Shown: positions 36,551 through 45,178 of the stretch, piece after piece
Layout of the letters: every line of letters begins with the position of its first letter
Numbering within the stretch: the first letter of the stretch is position 1
From: Paracoccus halophilus
GTDB lineage: Bacteria; Pseudomonadota; Alphaproteobacteria; Rhodobacterales; Rhodobacteraceae
Direction of reading: 5' to 3'
Length of the DNA: 64,000 nt
Assembly (NCBI RefSeq): GCF_000763905.1
Contig: NZ_JRKN01000013.1
Coordinates: 25,115-89,114, forward strand
Notes under the pieces: generated by a model
Told to the model about the DNA's origin: nothing
Databases searched by the model: none
What the model saw: the letters and a program-made list of their open reading frames with translations, nothing else
Made by a program: the position numbers and the translations under genes

Positions 36551-37027
36551 ATGACCGCTGATCCCATGCGCATCTGCCCGATCCCGCGTCGCGCGATGCT
36601 GGCCGGGGTGCTGGTGCTCGGCGCGGCTTTCCCCGTGGCAGCCGACGCGACGGATCCCGCGCGACCGGCGCCCGCCCTTCAGTTCGTGATGTTCGAGCGG
36701 GACGGATGCATCTATTGCCGCCGCTGGAACGAGGAAATCGCCCCGGCCTATCCCAAGACCGCCGAAGGCGCGGCCGCGCCGCTGCGCCGCCATGACATCA
36801 CCGACCCGCTGCCCGCCGACATCACGCTGACCGGGCGGGCGCCGGTCTTTACCCCGACCTTCGTGCTTTTGCGCGACGGCACCGAAACCGGGCGGATCGA
36901 AGGCTATCCGGGCGATGAGTTCTTCTGGGTGCTGCTGGCCGATCTGCTGGCCCGCGCCGGCTGGACCGCTTCGCCCACCACCCCGGGCCACCCAACTGCT
37001 GACCGACCACCGGAGGAGATCCCATGA
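36551..37027 (+). CDS. soxS: periplasmic thiol reductase SoxS (thioredoxin fold)
   Basis: 158 residues with a signal peptide (LAGVLVLGAAFPVAADA) and a thioredoxin fold with active-site CIYC near residue 57 and the cis-proline segment FTPTFVLL near 99. SoxS in Paracoccus reactivates SoxYZ by reducing unwanted disulfides. The stop overlaps the next start (ATGA). Divergent from soxV. In P. pantotrophus it sits beside soxR; here soxR is moved away. Confidence 0.83.
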   Translation: MTADPMRICPIPRRAMLAGVLVLGAAFPVAADATDPARPAPALQFVMFERDGCIYCRRWNEEIAPAYPKTAEGAAAPLRRHDITDPLPADITLTGRAPVFTPTFVLLRDGTETGRIEGYPGDEFFWVLLADLLARAGWTASPTTPGHPTADRPPEEIP

Positions 37028-37482
37028 CCAGACTGCATCTTGCCGCCACGCTTGCCCTGATCCTTGCCCCGGGCGGCGCGGCCATCGCCCAGACGCCGGG
37101 CGGGGCTGCCCAGACCAGAACCGTCGAGGGCACATTCGAGGATGTCGCCTTCGCGGTCGAGCAGGCCATCCTCAACGAGGGGCTGGTCATCGACCTGACC
37201 AGCCATGTCGGCGAGATGCTCAGCCGGACGCGCGAGGATGTGGGCAGCGAGGTCGATCTGTTCACCGAAGCCGACATTTTCAGCTTCTGCTCGGCCTCGG
37301 TGTCGCGTCAGGTGATGGAGGCCGACATCACCAATATCCAGCACTGCCCCTATACGCTCTTCGTCTATGAAACCGCCGGCCAGCCGGGCAGCGTCACCGT
37401 CGGCCACCGGATCTATCCGGGCGAGTCGATGGCCCCGGTGAACGAGATGCTGACCCGCATCGTCGATCAGGCGACGAACTGA
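37024..37482 (+). CDS. exported DUF302-family protein
   Basis: 152 residues: signal peptide (LALILAPGGAAIA), then a DUF302-type domain recognised by FEDVAFAVEQAILNEGL near the start and HCPYTLFVYE in the middle. Two cysteines (FSFCSAS and QHCPY). Coupled to soxS by a 4-nt overlap, so it may bind a sulfur or thiol intermediate; that is only inferred from context. It converges on the soxT-like gene with an 8-bp gap. Confidence 0.78.
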   Translation: MTRLHLAATLALILAPGGAAIAQTPGGAAQTRTVEGTFEDVAFAVEQAILNEGLVIDLTSHVGEMLSRTREDVGSEVDLFTEADIFSFCSASVSRQVMEADITNIQHCPYTLFVYETAGQPGSVTVGHRIYPGESMAPVNEMLTRIVDQATN

Positions 37483-37490
37483 GCGCCGCC

Positions 37491-38540
37491 TCAGATCAGG
37501 TCGCCGCGCACCAGTTGCAGAAGCCCGCCCATGGCGCCCGCCGCAATCGCGGCCAGCGTCACCGGCCCCGACCAGGCGAGGGTCGCAAAGCCGGTCAGCC
37601 CCTGGCCGATCGTGCAGCCCATCGCGATCACCCCGCCGATGCCCATCAGCACCGCGCCGAAAAGCTGCCGCCCCAGTTCGCGGGGGTCGTCGCAGGCCTC
37701 CCAGCGAAAGCTGTGCCGCCAGACGGACACCATCGCCGCGCCGGCGAAGGTCCCAAAGACCACGCCGACCGAAAAGGACGGCAACATGCCGGTCGCGGTC
37801 ATCAGATACAGGATCGTCCGCCCCACCGGCACCGTAAAGGACGGCCCCTCAATGGTGTTGGCGGCCAGCCCGCCTTCGGAGAGCAGGGCCGTGCCGACAA
37901 AGCCCAGCGTCACCGACAGGCCCACGACTGCGGCACAGGCGATCGTGACGGCGGAGCCCGCGACGCGAGGGTGGCGCAGGCCGGCAACGATCAGCACCGC
38001 GCCGATCGCCAGCGCAAAGCCCAGCGGCGGCAGGCCGGTCCAGCCCGCCAGATCATTGGCGATGCCGCCCGGCCCCGCGGCGGGCTGCTGCGGGAAAACC
38101 AGATCGCGCAGCGGACCCAGCGGACCGGACAGGGTGAAATAGCTCGAAATGCCCAGGGCAGCGACGATGATGACCGAGCGGATGTCGCCGCTGCCGGCGC
38201 GCAGCAGCGCGCCAAAGCCGCAATTGCCGGCCATCGCCATGCCATAGCCGAACAGCAGCCCGCCGCCGATGCTGGCCAGCGGGTTCCAGGCAATGGCGTG
38301 ATAGATGCTGTGCCCGATCGCGATCAGCCCGGCGGCATCGGCAAGCGCGGTCGCCAGGATCGCGACCCCAAGCGCGATGCCCCAGATATGCAACTGCCGA
38401 TAATCGCGGCCCAGCATCGCGGTTTCCAGCGCGGCCAGCGTGCAGAAATCCCCCATCCGCGCCGCGCCGCCCAGCAACGCACCGACCAGCAGTCCCAGAA
38501 GCCCGGCCTTGCCGCCCGACAGATAGACAAGATCGATCAT
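37491..38540 (-). CDS. soxT: YeeE/YedE-family sulfur-compound membrane transporter (SoxT-like)
   Basis: 349 residues with about nine hydrophobic helices and the two YeeE/YedE signatures: GMAMAGNCGFGALLRAGSGD near residue 100 and GVIAMGCTIGQGLTGF near 300. Members import thiosulfate or related sulfur species through a path of conserved cysteines. It follows soxR directly with a 4-nt overlap, so it is probably under the same control. The SoxT name is a context-based assignment. Confidence 0.8.
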   Translation of the reverse strand: MIDLVYLSGGKAGLLGLLVGALLGGAARMGDFCTLAALETAMLGRDYRQLHIWGIALGVAILATALADAAGLIAIGHSIYHAIAWNPLASIGGGLLFGYGMAMAGNCGFGALLRAGSGDIRSVIIVAALGISSYFTLSGPLGPLRDLVFPQQPAAGPGGIANDLAGWTGLPPLGFALAIGAVLIVAGLRHPRVAGSAVTIACAAVVGLSVTLGFVGTALLSEGGLAANTIEGPSFTVPVGRTILYLMTATGMLPSFSVGVVFGTFAGAAMVSVWRHSFRWEACDDPRELGRQLFGAVLMGIGGVIAMGCTIGQGLTGFATLAWSGPVTLAAIAAGAMGGLLQLVRGDLI

Positions 38541-38959
38541 GCCTTTGGCAGATCGCCCGCGCCGTGCCTTTCATCGCCGGCCGGGGCAAGGATCGTGTCC
38601 AGCGCGCCAAGCAGCCTGAGCACGCGGTGATCCTTGATCGAATAAAAGATCATCTGGCCTTCGCGCCGCGCCGTGACCATGCCCTCCATGCGCAGACGCG
38701 CCAGCTGCTGGCTGACGACCGACTGGCGCGCATCAAGGATGTTCTCCAACTCGCTCACGCTTTTCTCGCCGCCGACAAGGTGGCACAGAATCAGCAGCCG
38801 CCCCTCGTGGCTGAGCGCCTTGAAGATCGCGACACTGTCCTGAACCATGGCCGCGACCTCGTCGGATGAGGCCCCCCGCGCGAGGTCCTGATCGGCGCGT
38901 TCGCCGCCGAACAGCCGGCTGAAAAGCCCCGAACGCCGCGCGCCAACTGCCTCGGTCAT
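38537..38959 (-). CDS. soxR: ArsR-family repressor of sox genes, SoxR
   Basis: 140 residues with an ArsR winged-helix domain near 42-122: FKALSHEGRLLILCHL, SVSELENIL, then the recognition helix RQSVVSQQLARLRMEG. Two cysteines would be expected for a sulfur-sensing member; only the one in LILCHL is visible, with no obvious second. Divergent from soxX across a 215-bp gap containing candidate operators. SoxR represses sox genes without thiosulfate in Paracoccus-type systems. Confidence 0.85.
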   Translation of the reverse strand: MTEAVGARRSGLFSRLFGGERADQDLARGASSDEVAAMVQDSVAIFKALSHEGRLLILCHLVGGEKSVSELENILDARQSVVSQQLARLRMEGMVTARREGQMIFYSIKDHRVLRLLGALDTILAPAGDERHGAGDLPKA

Positions 38960-39068
38960 CGTCCAGCCTCCTGCATGTCCGCCGCGCCCAGGCCCGGCAG
39001 CGGTGGGGAAAACCTACCCGATCCCCGGTCCGTCGCCTAGTCTCTTCGACCACATTAAGCGCATATTC

Positions 39069-39093
39069 ACAGATATTGATATTTGTATTGCTT
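39069..39093. promoter_or_regulatory. candidate SoxR operator between soxR and soxX
   Basis: ACAGATATTGATATTTGT (39069-39086) is an imperfect palindrome with 14 of 18 self-complementary positions. It runs into TTGTATTGCTT (39083-39093), the motif shared with the soxV-soxS gap. The area is an AT-rich island in GC-rich DNA, about 85 bp upstream of soxX and 110 bp upstream of soxR. Confidence 0.45.
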
Positions 39094-39174
39094 TTGCCGC
39101 CATCCTACGCAACTCTGGCACAGGGAGGGCGCGTCAGCGCCAGGAAACAGAGACAACCGGGGGAGGGAAACGAC

Positions 39175-39654
39175 GTGTTTCGCATGGCAGCGATCGGTAT
39201 CTTGGCCATCGGCACGGCGACAGGCGCCCTGGCCGAGGTGGCGCCCGACGATATCCTCTGGCAGGAGGACGGCTCCATCGCGCAGTCGCTGACCGGTACG
39301 CCCGGAAGCGCCGAGGAAGGCGAAAGGGTGATGACCACCAACGCGCTTGGCAATTGCGTCGCCTGTCACACCATCGCCACGATGCCCGACGTTCCGTTCC
39401 AGGGCACCATCGCCCCCGAACTGGCCGGCGCCGCCGGGCGCTGGACCGAGGCGCAGCTGCGCGGCATCCTGGTCGATGCCAAGCGCACCTTTCCAGACAG
39501 TTTCATGCCCGGGATGTACAAGGTCGGCCCCTTCATCCGCCCGGGCGTCGCCTATACCGGCGCGGCTCCGGCAAGCCCCGATGACATCGAGCCGGTCCTG
39601 ACCGCCGCCCAGGTCGAGGATGTGCTGGCCTATCTGATGACACTGACCGAGTGA
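39175..39654 (+). CDS. soxX: cytochrome c subunit SoxX
   Basis: 159 residues from a GTG at 39175, chosen because GGGAGGGAAA lies just upstream and the product then starts with a normal signal peptide. One haem site, CVACHT, near residue 61; the axial Met is in FMPGMYKVG near 111. SoxX pairs with SoxA to join thiosulfate to the carrier SoxYZ in the periplasm. First gene of soxXYZABCD. Confidence 0.92.
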   Translation: MFRMAAIGILAIGTATGALAEVAPDDILWQEDGSIAQSLTGTPGSAEEGERVMTTNALGNCVACHTIATMPDVPFQGTIAPELAGAAGRWTEAQLRGILVDAKRTFPDSFMPGMYKVGPFIRPGVAYTGAAPASPDDIEPVLTAAQVEDVLAYLMTLTE

Positions 39655-39703
39655 CGGGCCGGACAGCCCGGTCGCCGGTCGAGGTGATGGAAGGAGACAG
39701 AAG

Positions 39704-40144
39704 ATGATGTTGACGCGACGCAGCGTGATCGCCGCCGGTGCGGGGTCCGCTGTCCTGATCGCCCTGCCTGGGCATCCGGCGCTGGCGCAGGACGCCGCCG
39801 CCAGAACCGTCGATCAGGTGATCGCCGAATTTACCGGCGGCGCCGCGGCGGCCGAGGGCGAGGGCGTGACGCTGACCGCCCCCGAGATTGCCGAGAATGG
39901 CAATACGGTCCCGATCTCGGTCGAGGCGCCGGGCGCGTCCGCGATCCTTGTGATCGCGGCGGGCAATCCCACACCCGGCGTGGCGACCTTCCGGTTCGGC
40001 GAACTGGCCGGCAATCAGGCGGCCTCGACGCGCATCCGGCTGGCGGCGACCCAGGACGTGATCGCCGTCGCCAGGATGGGCGACGGCAGCTTCGTGCGCA
40101 CCGCCGCCAATGTGAAGGTCACCATCGGCGGCTGCGGCGGCTGA
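39704..40144 (+). CDS. soxY: sulfur carrier subunit SoxY
   Basis: 146 residues. A twin-arginine signal (LTRRSVIAAG) and a mature immunoglobulin-like domain ending in the carrier motif GGCGG, whose cysteine bears the sulfur intermediates. Exported folded with SoxZ, which has no signal of its own. Spaced 49 bp from soxX with GGAAGGAG before the ATG. Confidence 0.96.
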   Translation: MMLTRRSVIAAGAGSAVLIALPGHPALAQDAAARTVDQVIAEFTGGAAAAEGEGVTLTAPEIAENGNTVPISVEAPGASAILVIAAGNPTPGVATFRFGELAGNQAASTRIRLAATQDVIAVARMGDGSFVRTAANVKVTIGGCGG

Positions 40145-40165
40145 CAGAAGGAAAGGCTCAGGATC

Positions 40166-40495
40166 ATGGCAGAGAATGTCAAACCCCGCGTCCGCGTGCC
40201 CAAGACCGCCTCGGCGGGCGAGGTCGTCACCATCAAGACGCTGATCTCGCATCCGATGGAATCGGGGCAGCGCAAGGACAAGGACGGCAACACGATCCCG
40301 CGCTCGATCATCAACCGCTTCACGGCCGAGTTCAACGGCACGATGGTGGTCGATGCCACGCTGGAGCCGGCGATCAGCACGAACCCCTATATCGAGTTCG
40401 ACATGACGGTCCCTGAAAGCGGTCAGGTGAAGTTCACCTGGTACGACGATGACGGCTCGGTCTACGAGGATGTCCAGGCGATCGAGATCGCCTGA
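40166..40495 (+). CDS. soxZ: SoxYZ carrier subunit SoxZ
   Basis: 109 residues, no signal peptide, so it must hitch-hike with SoxY through Tat. Typical segments are VRVPKTASAGEVVTIKTLIS at the start, HPMESGQRKD and FTWYDDDGSVYE near the end. It positions the SoxY carrier cysteine in the active sites of SoxXA, SoxB and SoxCD. 21 bp after soxY. Confidence 0.96.
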   Translation: MAENVKPRVRVPKTASAGEVVTIKTLISHPMESGQRKDKDGNTIPRSIINRFTAEFNGTMVVDATLEPAISTNPYIEFDMTVPESGQVKFTWYDDDGSVYEDVQAIEIA

Positions 40496-40566
40496 CACGC
40501 CCTGACAATGACAGCCAGCGCGGCCGCCAGATGCCGCGCGCCATCTTCCGGGGAGGAAACCACGCC

Positions 40567-41439
40567 ATGTTGCTGCATCGCAGCCTGAAGACCACGACCG
40601 CCGCTGCGGCAGCGGCACTGATCCTCGCGACGGGGACTGTTCTGGCCGACCCGGTGACGGATGACGAACTGGTCGTGAACGGCGAACTTGAACTTGCCAC
40701 CGAGGCCGAGCCCGCCGCCCATCTGGACGGCGCCCTGGGCGACCGCATCTATTCGGGCTGGCGGTTCCGCGACACCGAGACCCGCGCCATGCAAAAGGAC
40801 GATTTCGACAATCCGATGTTCCTGTTCGTGGATGCCGGGCTTGAGGCATGGGACACGGCCGAGGGCACGGAAGGCAAGTCCTGCGCCGATTGCCACGGCG
40901 CCATCGAGGACAGCATGAAGGGGCTGCGCGCCAGCCTGCCCAAGGTCACCGACAAGGGCGAGCTGTGGTCGCTTGAGAACTTCGTCAACGACTGCCGCGA
41001 AACCCGCATGGGCGCCGAAGCCTGGGGCTGGAACAGCCAGCAGATGAAGAACATGACCGCCGCCATCGGCCTGCAATCGCGCGGCATGCCGGTCGATGTC
41101 GCCGTCGACGGCCCGGCCGCGCCCTTCTGGGAAAAGGGCAAGGAGATGTATTACACCCGCTTCGGCCAGCTGGAAATGTCCTGCGCGAACTGCCACGAGG
41201 ACAATTACGGCAACTACATCCGTTCGGACCATCTGAGCCAGGGCCAGATCAACGGCTTTCCGCTTTACCGGCTCAAGGATCAGGGGCCAGTCTCGATCCA
41301 CCAGCGTTTCGTGGGCTGCGTCCGCGACACCCGGGGCGAGACCTTCCAGGCCGGCAGCCAGGAATTCCGCGAGCTTGAACTGTATGTCGCCTCGCGCGGC
41401 GCCGGCCTGCCGGTCGAAACCCCGGCGGTCCGCCACTGA
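40567..41439 (+). CDS. soxA: dihaem cytochrome SoxA
   Basis: 290 residues with a signal peptide. Two CxxCH haem sites: CADCHG near residue 109 and CANCHE near 210. The catalytic Cys ligand lies in VGCVRDTRG near 250, where SoxA proteins carry a modified cysteine. With SoxX it catalyses oxidative attachment of thiosulfate to SoxY. The ATG at 40567 has GGGAGGAAA upstream; an earlier in-frame start at 40531 is rejected because it precedes this site. Confidence 0.94.
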   Translation: MLLHRSLKTTTAAAAAALILATGTVLADPVTDDELVVNGELELATEAEPAAHLDGALGDRIYSGWRFRDTETRAMQKDDFDNPMFLFVDAGLEAWDTAEGTEGKSCADCHGAIEDSMKGLRASLPKVTDKGELWSLENFVNDCRETRMGAEAWGWNSQQMKNMTAAIGLQSRGMPVDVAVDGPAAPFWEKGKEMYYTRFGQLEMSCANCHEDNYGNYIRSDHLSQGQINGFPLYRLKDQGPVSIHQRFVGCVRDTRGETFQAGSQEFRELELYVASRGAGLPVETPAVRH

Positions 41440-41503
41440 ATGCCACCACCGCCGCGCGTCGCAGGGCGCGCGGTCCGACCTGTCCGCATCATGAGGTGAC
41501 GGA

Positions 41504-43204
41504 ATGATTTCGCGCCGCCATTTCCTGCAGGCCGGGCTTGCGACCTCGGCCATCTTCGCGGCCCTCGGGACCTCGAACCGGACCCGCGCGCTGGCGCAGC
41601 AATCGCTGACGCAGGACCAGCTTCTGCAATTCGACGATTTCGGCAATCTGACGCTGATCCATGTCACCGATGCCCATGCCCATCTGACGCCGATCCATTT
41701 CCGCGAACCCGACACGAATATCGGTGTGGGCGGGGCCGCGGGCCGCGTGCCCCATGTCGTGGGCAAGGCGTTCCAGCAGATGTTCAACATCGCCCCTGGC
41801 AGCCCCGAGGCCTATGCGCTGACCTATCCCGATTTCGCCGCGCTGGCGCAGACCTATGGCCGGATGGGCGGTTTCGACCGCATCGCCACCATCGTCGGGG
41901 CGATCCGCGCCGCCCGGCCCGACTCGCTGCTGCTTGACGGCGGCGACACCTGGCACGGCAGCCTGACCAGCCTGAAAACCGGCGGCGAGGACATGGTGCG
42001 CGTCCAGAACCTGCTGGGGGTCGATGCCATGACCAGCCATTGGGAATTCACCCTGGGCACCGGGCGCGTGCAGGAGCTGATCAAGATGTGCCGGTTCCCG
42101 TTCCTCGGCGCCAATATCTATGACGCCGAATGGGACGAGCCTGCCTTTGAGCCCTATCGGATCTTCGACAAGGGTGGTCTGGCGGTCGGGGTGATCGGGC
42201 AGGCCTTCCCCTATCTGCCGATCGCCAACCCGAAATGGATGTTTCCCGAATACAGCTTCGGCATCCGCGAGGAGCGCATGCAGGAGGTCGTGGACGAGCT
42301 GCGCGCGCAAAAGGTCGATCTGGTCGTCTGCCTGTCGCATAACGGCTTTGACGTCGATCACAAGATGGCCGGGCGGGTCAGGGGCATCGACGTGATCCTG
42401 TCGGGCCATACCCATGACGCGGTGCCCGAACCCGTGCTGGTGGGCGAGACGATCATCATCGCCTCGGGCAGCCACGGCAAATTCGTCAGCCGTGTCGATC
42501 TGGAGGTACAGGGCGGCCGCATGACGGGCTTTCGCCACAAGCTGATCCCGGTGTTTTCCGACGTGATCCAGCCCGACGCGGCGATGACCGGCCTGATCGA
42601 CGAAATCCGCGCCCCCTTCAAGGCCGAACTGGAAGAGGTCATCGGCCAGACCGAAGCGCCGCTCTATCGCCGGGGCAATTTCAACGGCTCCTGGGACGAT
42701 GTGATCTGCGACGCGATCCTGTCGGAACGCGAGGCCGAGATCGCGCTCTCGCCCGGCGTCCGCTGGGGGGCCTCGGTCCTGCCGGGACCGATCACCCGCG
42801 AGGACATCCATTCCGTCACCTCGATGACCTACGGCCAGGTCTACCGCACCGAGATGACCGGCGAGACGCTGAAGACCGTCATGGAGGACGTGGCGGACAA
42901 TATCTTCAACGCCGATCCCTATTACCAGCAGGGCGGCGACATGGTCCGCCTGGGCGGGCTGGCCTATACCATCGACCCCGGGGCGGCCATGGGCAGCCGG
43001 ATCAGCGACATGCGGCTGCTCCGCGACGACAGCCCGATCGAGGCCGCGCGCAGCTATGTTGTCGGCGGTTGGGCCTCGGTGAACGAAGGCACCGAGGGGC
43101 CGCAGATCTGGGATCTGGTCGAAAGCCATATCCGCAGGCTGGGCACGCTGCCGGCGCGCGACACCGCATCTCACATCACCATCAAGGGACTGGAAGGCCA
43201 ATGA
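41504..43204 (+). CDS. soxB: thiosulfohydrolase SoxB (di-manganese)
   Basis: 566 residues. Tat signal SRRHFLQAG, then a metallophosphatase-like domain with metal ligands in VTDAHAHL near 52, DGGDTWHG near 146 and LSGHTHD near 304, and a 5'-nucleotidase-type C-terminal domain with DVADNIFN. It hydrolyses sulfonate from the SoxY-bound intermediate as sulfate. The stop overlaps soxC by 4 nt. Length matches the family. Confidence 0.95.
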   Translation: MISRRHFLQAGLATSAIFAALGTSNRTRALAQQSLTQDQLLQFDDFGNLTLIHVTDAHAHLTPIHFREPDTNIGVGGAAGRVPHVVGKAFQQMFNIAPGSPEAYALTYPDFAALAQTYGRMGGFDRIATIVGAIRAARPDSLLLDGGDTWHGSLTSLKTGGEDMVRVQNLLGVDAMTSHWEFTLGTGRVQELIKMCRFPFLGANIYDAEWDEPAFEPYRIFDKGGLAVGVIGQAFPYLPIANPKWMFPEYSFGIREERMQEVVDELRAQKVDLVVCLSHNGFDVDHKMAGRVRGIDVILSGHTHDAVPEPVLVGETIIIASGSHGKFVSRVDLEVQGGRMTGFRHKLIPVFSDVIQPDAAMTGLIDEIRAPFKAELEEVIGQTEAPLYRRGNFNGSWDDVICDAILSEREAEIALSPGVRWGASVLPGPITREDIHSVTSMTYGQVYRTEMTGETLKTVMEDVADNIFNADPYYQQGGDMVRLGGLAYTIDPGAAMGSRISDMRLLRDDSPIEAARSYVVGGWASVNEGTEGPQIWDLVESHIRRLGTLPARDTASHITIKGLEGQ

Positions 43205-44472
43205 CCGGAACACCTGCATCCTCCACGCGCCGCGGCTTTCTGCGCGCCGGGCTGGCGGCCGGCGTCGCCCTGCCGGCCGGCGCGACGCTCGCGCGCGCGC
43301 AAGCGGCGCCCGATCCGCTGATCACCGAGGTTCAGGACTGGGCGCGCTATTCCGGCGATGGCGTGGACGAGACGCCCTACGGCCTGCCGATCCGTTTCGA
43401 GGCCGACGTGATCCGCCGCAACGTGCCCTGGCTGACCGCCGACACGATCAGTTCGATCAACTTCACCCCGATCCATGCGCTTGACGGCACCATCACGCCC
43501 GCCGGCTGCGCCTTTGAGCGCCATCATTCCGGCGCCATCGAACTGGCCAAGCCCGATTACCGGCTGATGATCAACGGGCTGGTGGAGCGGCCGCTGGTGT
43601 TCAGCTATGACGACCTTGAACGCTTTCCGCGCCGGCAGGGCGTCTATTTCTGCGAATGCGCGGCCAATACCGGCATGGAATGGGCCGGCGCGCAGCTTAA
43701 CGGATCGCAGTTCACCCATGGCATGATCCACAACATGGAATATGTGGGCGTCGCCCTGCGCACCCTGCTGGCGGAAGCGGGGGTGAAGCCCGAAGGCAAA
43801 TGGGTCTATGTCGAAGGGGCCGATGCCTCGTCGAACGGCCGTTCGATCCCGCTGGACAAGGCCATGGATGACGTGATGGTGGCGTTCAAGGCCAATGGCG
43901 AGGCGCTGCGCAAGGAACACGGCTATCCCGCCCGCCTGGTGGTGCCGGGCTGGGAAGGCAACCTCTGGGTCAAGTGGCTGCGCCGCATCGAGGTGACCGA
44001 CGCCCCGGTGGAGAGCCGCGAGGAGACCTCGAAATACACCGATACGCTGGCTAACGGCGTCTCGCGGCAATGGACCTGGGTCATGGACGCGAAATCCGTC
44101 GTGACGGCGCCCAGCCCGCAGGTCGCGATCCGGCACGGCCCCGGCCCGCTGGTCATCACCGGCCTTGCATGGTCCGGGCGCGGGGCGATCACCCGCGTGG
44201 ACGTGTCGGTCGATGGCGGCAGGAACTGGACGACCGCGCGGCTTGCCCAGCCGGGCGTTCCCATGGCGGTCACCCGCTTCTATCTGGATCACCTCTGGGA
44301 TGGCGAAGAGATGCTGCTGCAATCGCGCGCCGTGGACGAAACCGGCTATGTCCAGCCGACCAAGGCCGCCTTGCGCGACATCCGGGGCGAAAATTCGATC
44401 TATCACAACAACGGCATCCAGACCTGGTGGATCAAGAAGGACGGAACTGCGGAAAATGTCGAAATCTCGTAA
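43201..44472 (+). CDS. soxC: sulfane dehydrogenase molybdenum subunit SoxC
   Basis: 423 residues. Tat signal (STRRGFLRAG), a sulfite-oxidase-family molybdopterin domain with the Mo-ligand cysteine in YFCECAANTG near residue 150, and a dimerisation domain near 320-415. It oxidises the sulfane sulfur still on SoxY, passing electrons to SoxD. Its 3' end overlaps soxD by 17 nt. Confidence 0.95.
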   Translation: MTGTPASSTRRGFLRAGLAAGVALPAGATLARAQAAPDPLITEVQDWARYSGDGVDETPYGLPIRFEADVIRRNVPWLTADTISSINFTPIHALDGTITPAGCAFERHHSGAIELAKPDYRLMINGLVERPLVFSYDDLERFPRRQGVYFCECAANTGMEWAGAQLNGSQFTHGMIHNMEYVGVALRTLLAEAGVKPEGKWVYVEGADASSNGRSIPLDKAMDDVMVAFKANGEALRKEHGYPARLVVPGWEGNLWVKWLRRIEVTDAPVESREETSKYTDTLANGVSRQWTWVMDAKSVVTAPSPQVAIRHGPGPLVITGLAWSGRGAITRVDVSVDGGRNWTTARLAQPGVPMAVTRFYLDHLWDGEEMLLQSRAVDETGYVQPTKAALRDIRGENSIYHNNGIQTWWIKKDGTAENVEIS

Positions 44473-45178
44473 AACGGCCGCCTTGCTCATCATCCTGGCC
44501 GCCGCACCCGCTGCGGCGCAGACGCGCCTGCCCCCCGCCGAGCAGGCATCCGCCGCGACCCCGCTCGGTCTGGGCCGGCCTGCACTGCCCGAGGAGGTCG
44601 CAGCCTGGGACCTGGATGTCAGCCCCGATGGCACCGGCCTGCCCGAGGGGTCGGGCGATGTCGCCACGGGCGAGGAAATCTATCTGGAGCAATGCGCGGC
44701 CTGCCATGGTGATTTCGCCGAGGGGCTGGACAACTGGCCGGCCCTCTCGGGCGGCGAAGGGACGCTGGATCGCGTGGATCCCGAAAGAACCATCGGCAGC
44801 TATTGGCCGCATCTCTCGACCGTCTGGGATTACGTGCATCGCTCTATGCCCTTCGGCAATGCCCAGATCCTGACACCCGACGAGACCTATGCGATCACGG
44901 CCTATCTCCTCTATTCCAACGGCCTGGCCGAGGATGATTTCGTCCTGTCGAACGAGAATTTCGCCGAGATCCGGATGCCGAATGCCGGGGGCTTCATCCC
45001 CGACGATCGCGCGGCGAGCGAATATCCGGTCTTTTCGGCCGCGCCCTGCATGGAAAACTGCAAGGACAGCGTCGAAATCACCATGCATGCATCGGTGCTT
45101 GACGTGACGCCCGACGATGCCGGTGACGCGACCGGGGCGGCGGCAGGCGATCCCGCTGGCGATGCCGGCTCCGACTAA
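44456..45178 (+). CDS. soxD: sulfane dehydrogenase cytochrome subunit SoxD, short single-haem form
   Basis: 240 residues with a signal peptide and one haem site, CAACHG, near residue 80. A C-terminal segment with CMENC near 200 and an Asp/Ala/Gly-rich tail follow. P. pantotrophus SoxD is about 384 residues with two haems; the second haem domain is absent here, and no CxxCH remnant follows the stop. It accepts electrons from SoxC. Its start lies inside soxC, and its TAA shares bases with the TAG of the convergent MFS gene. Confidence 0.88.
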   Translation: MSKSRKTAALLIILAAAPAAAQTRLPPAEQASAATPLGLGRPALPEEVAAWDLDVSPDGTGLPEGSGDVATGEEIYLEQCAACHGDFAEGLDNWPALSGGEGTLDRVDPERTIGSYWPHLSTVWDYVHRSMPFGNAQILTPDETYAITAYLLYSNGLAEDDFVLSNENFAEIRMPNAGGFIPDDRAASEYPVFSAAPCMENCKDSVEITMHASVLDVTPDDAGDATGAAAGDPAGDAGSD

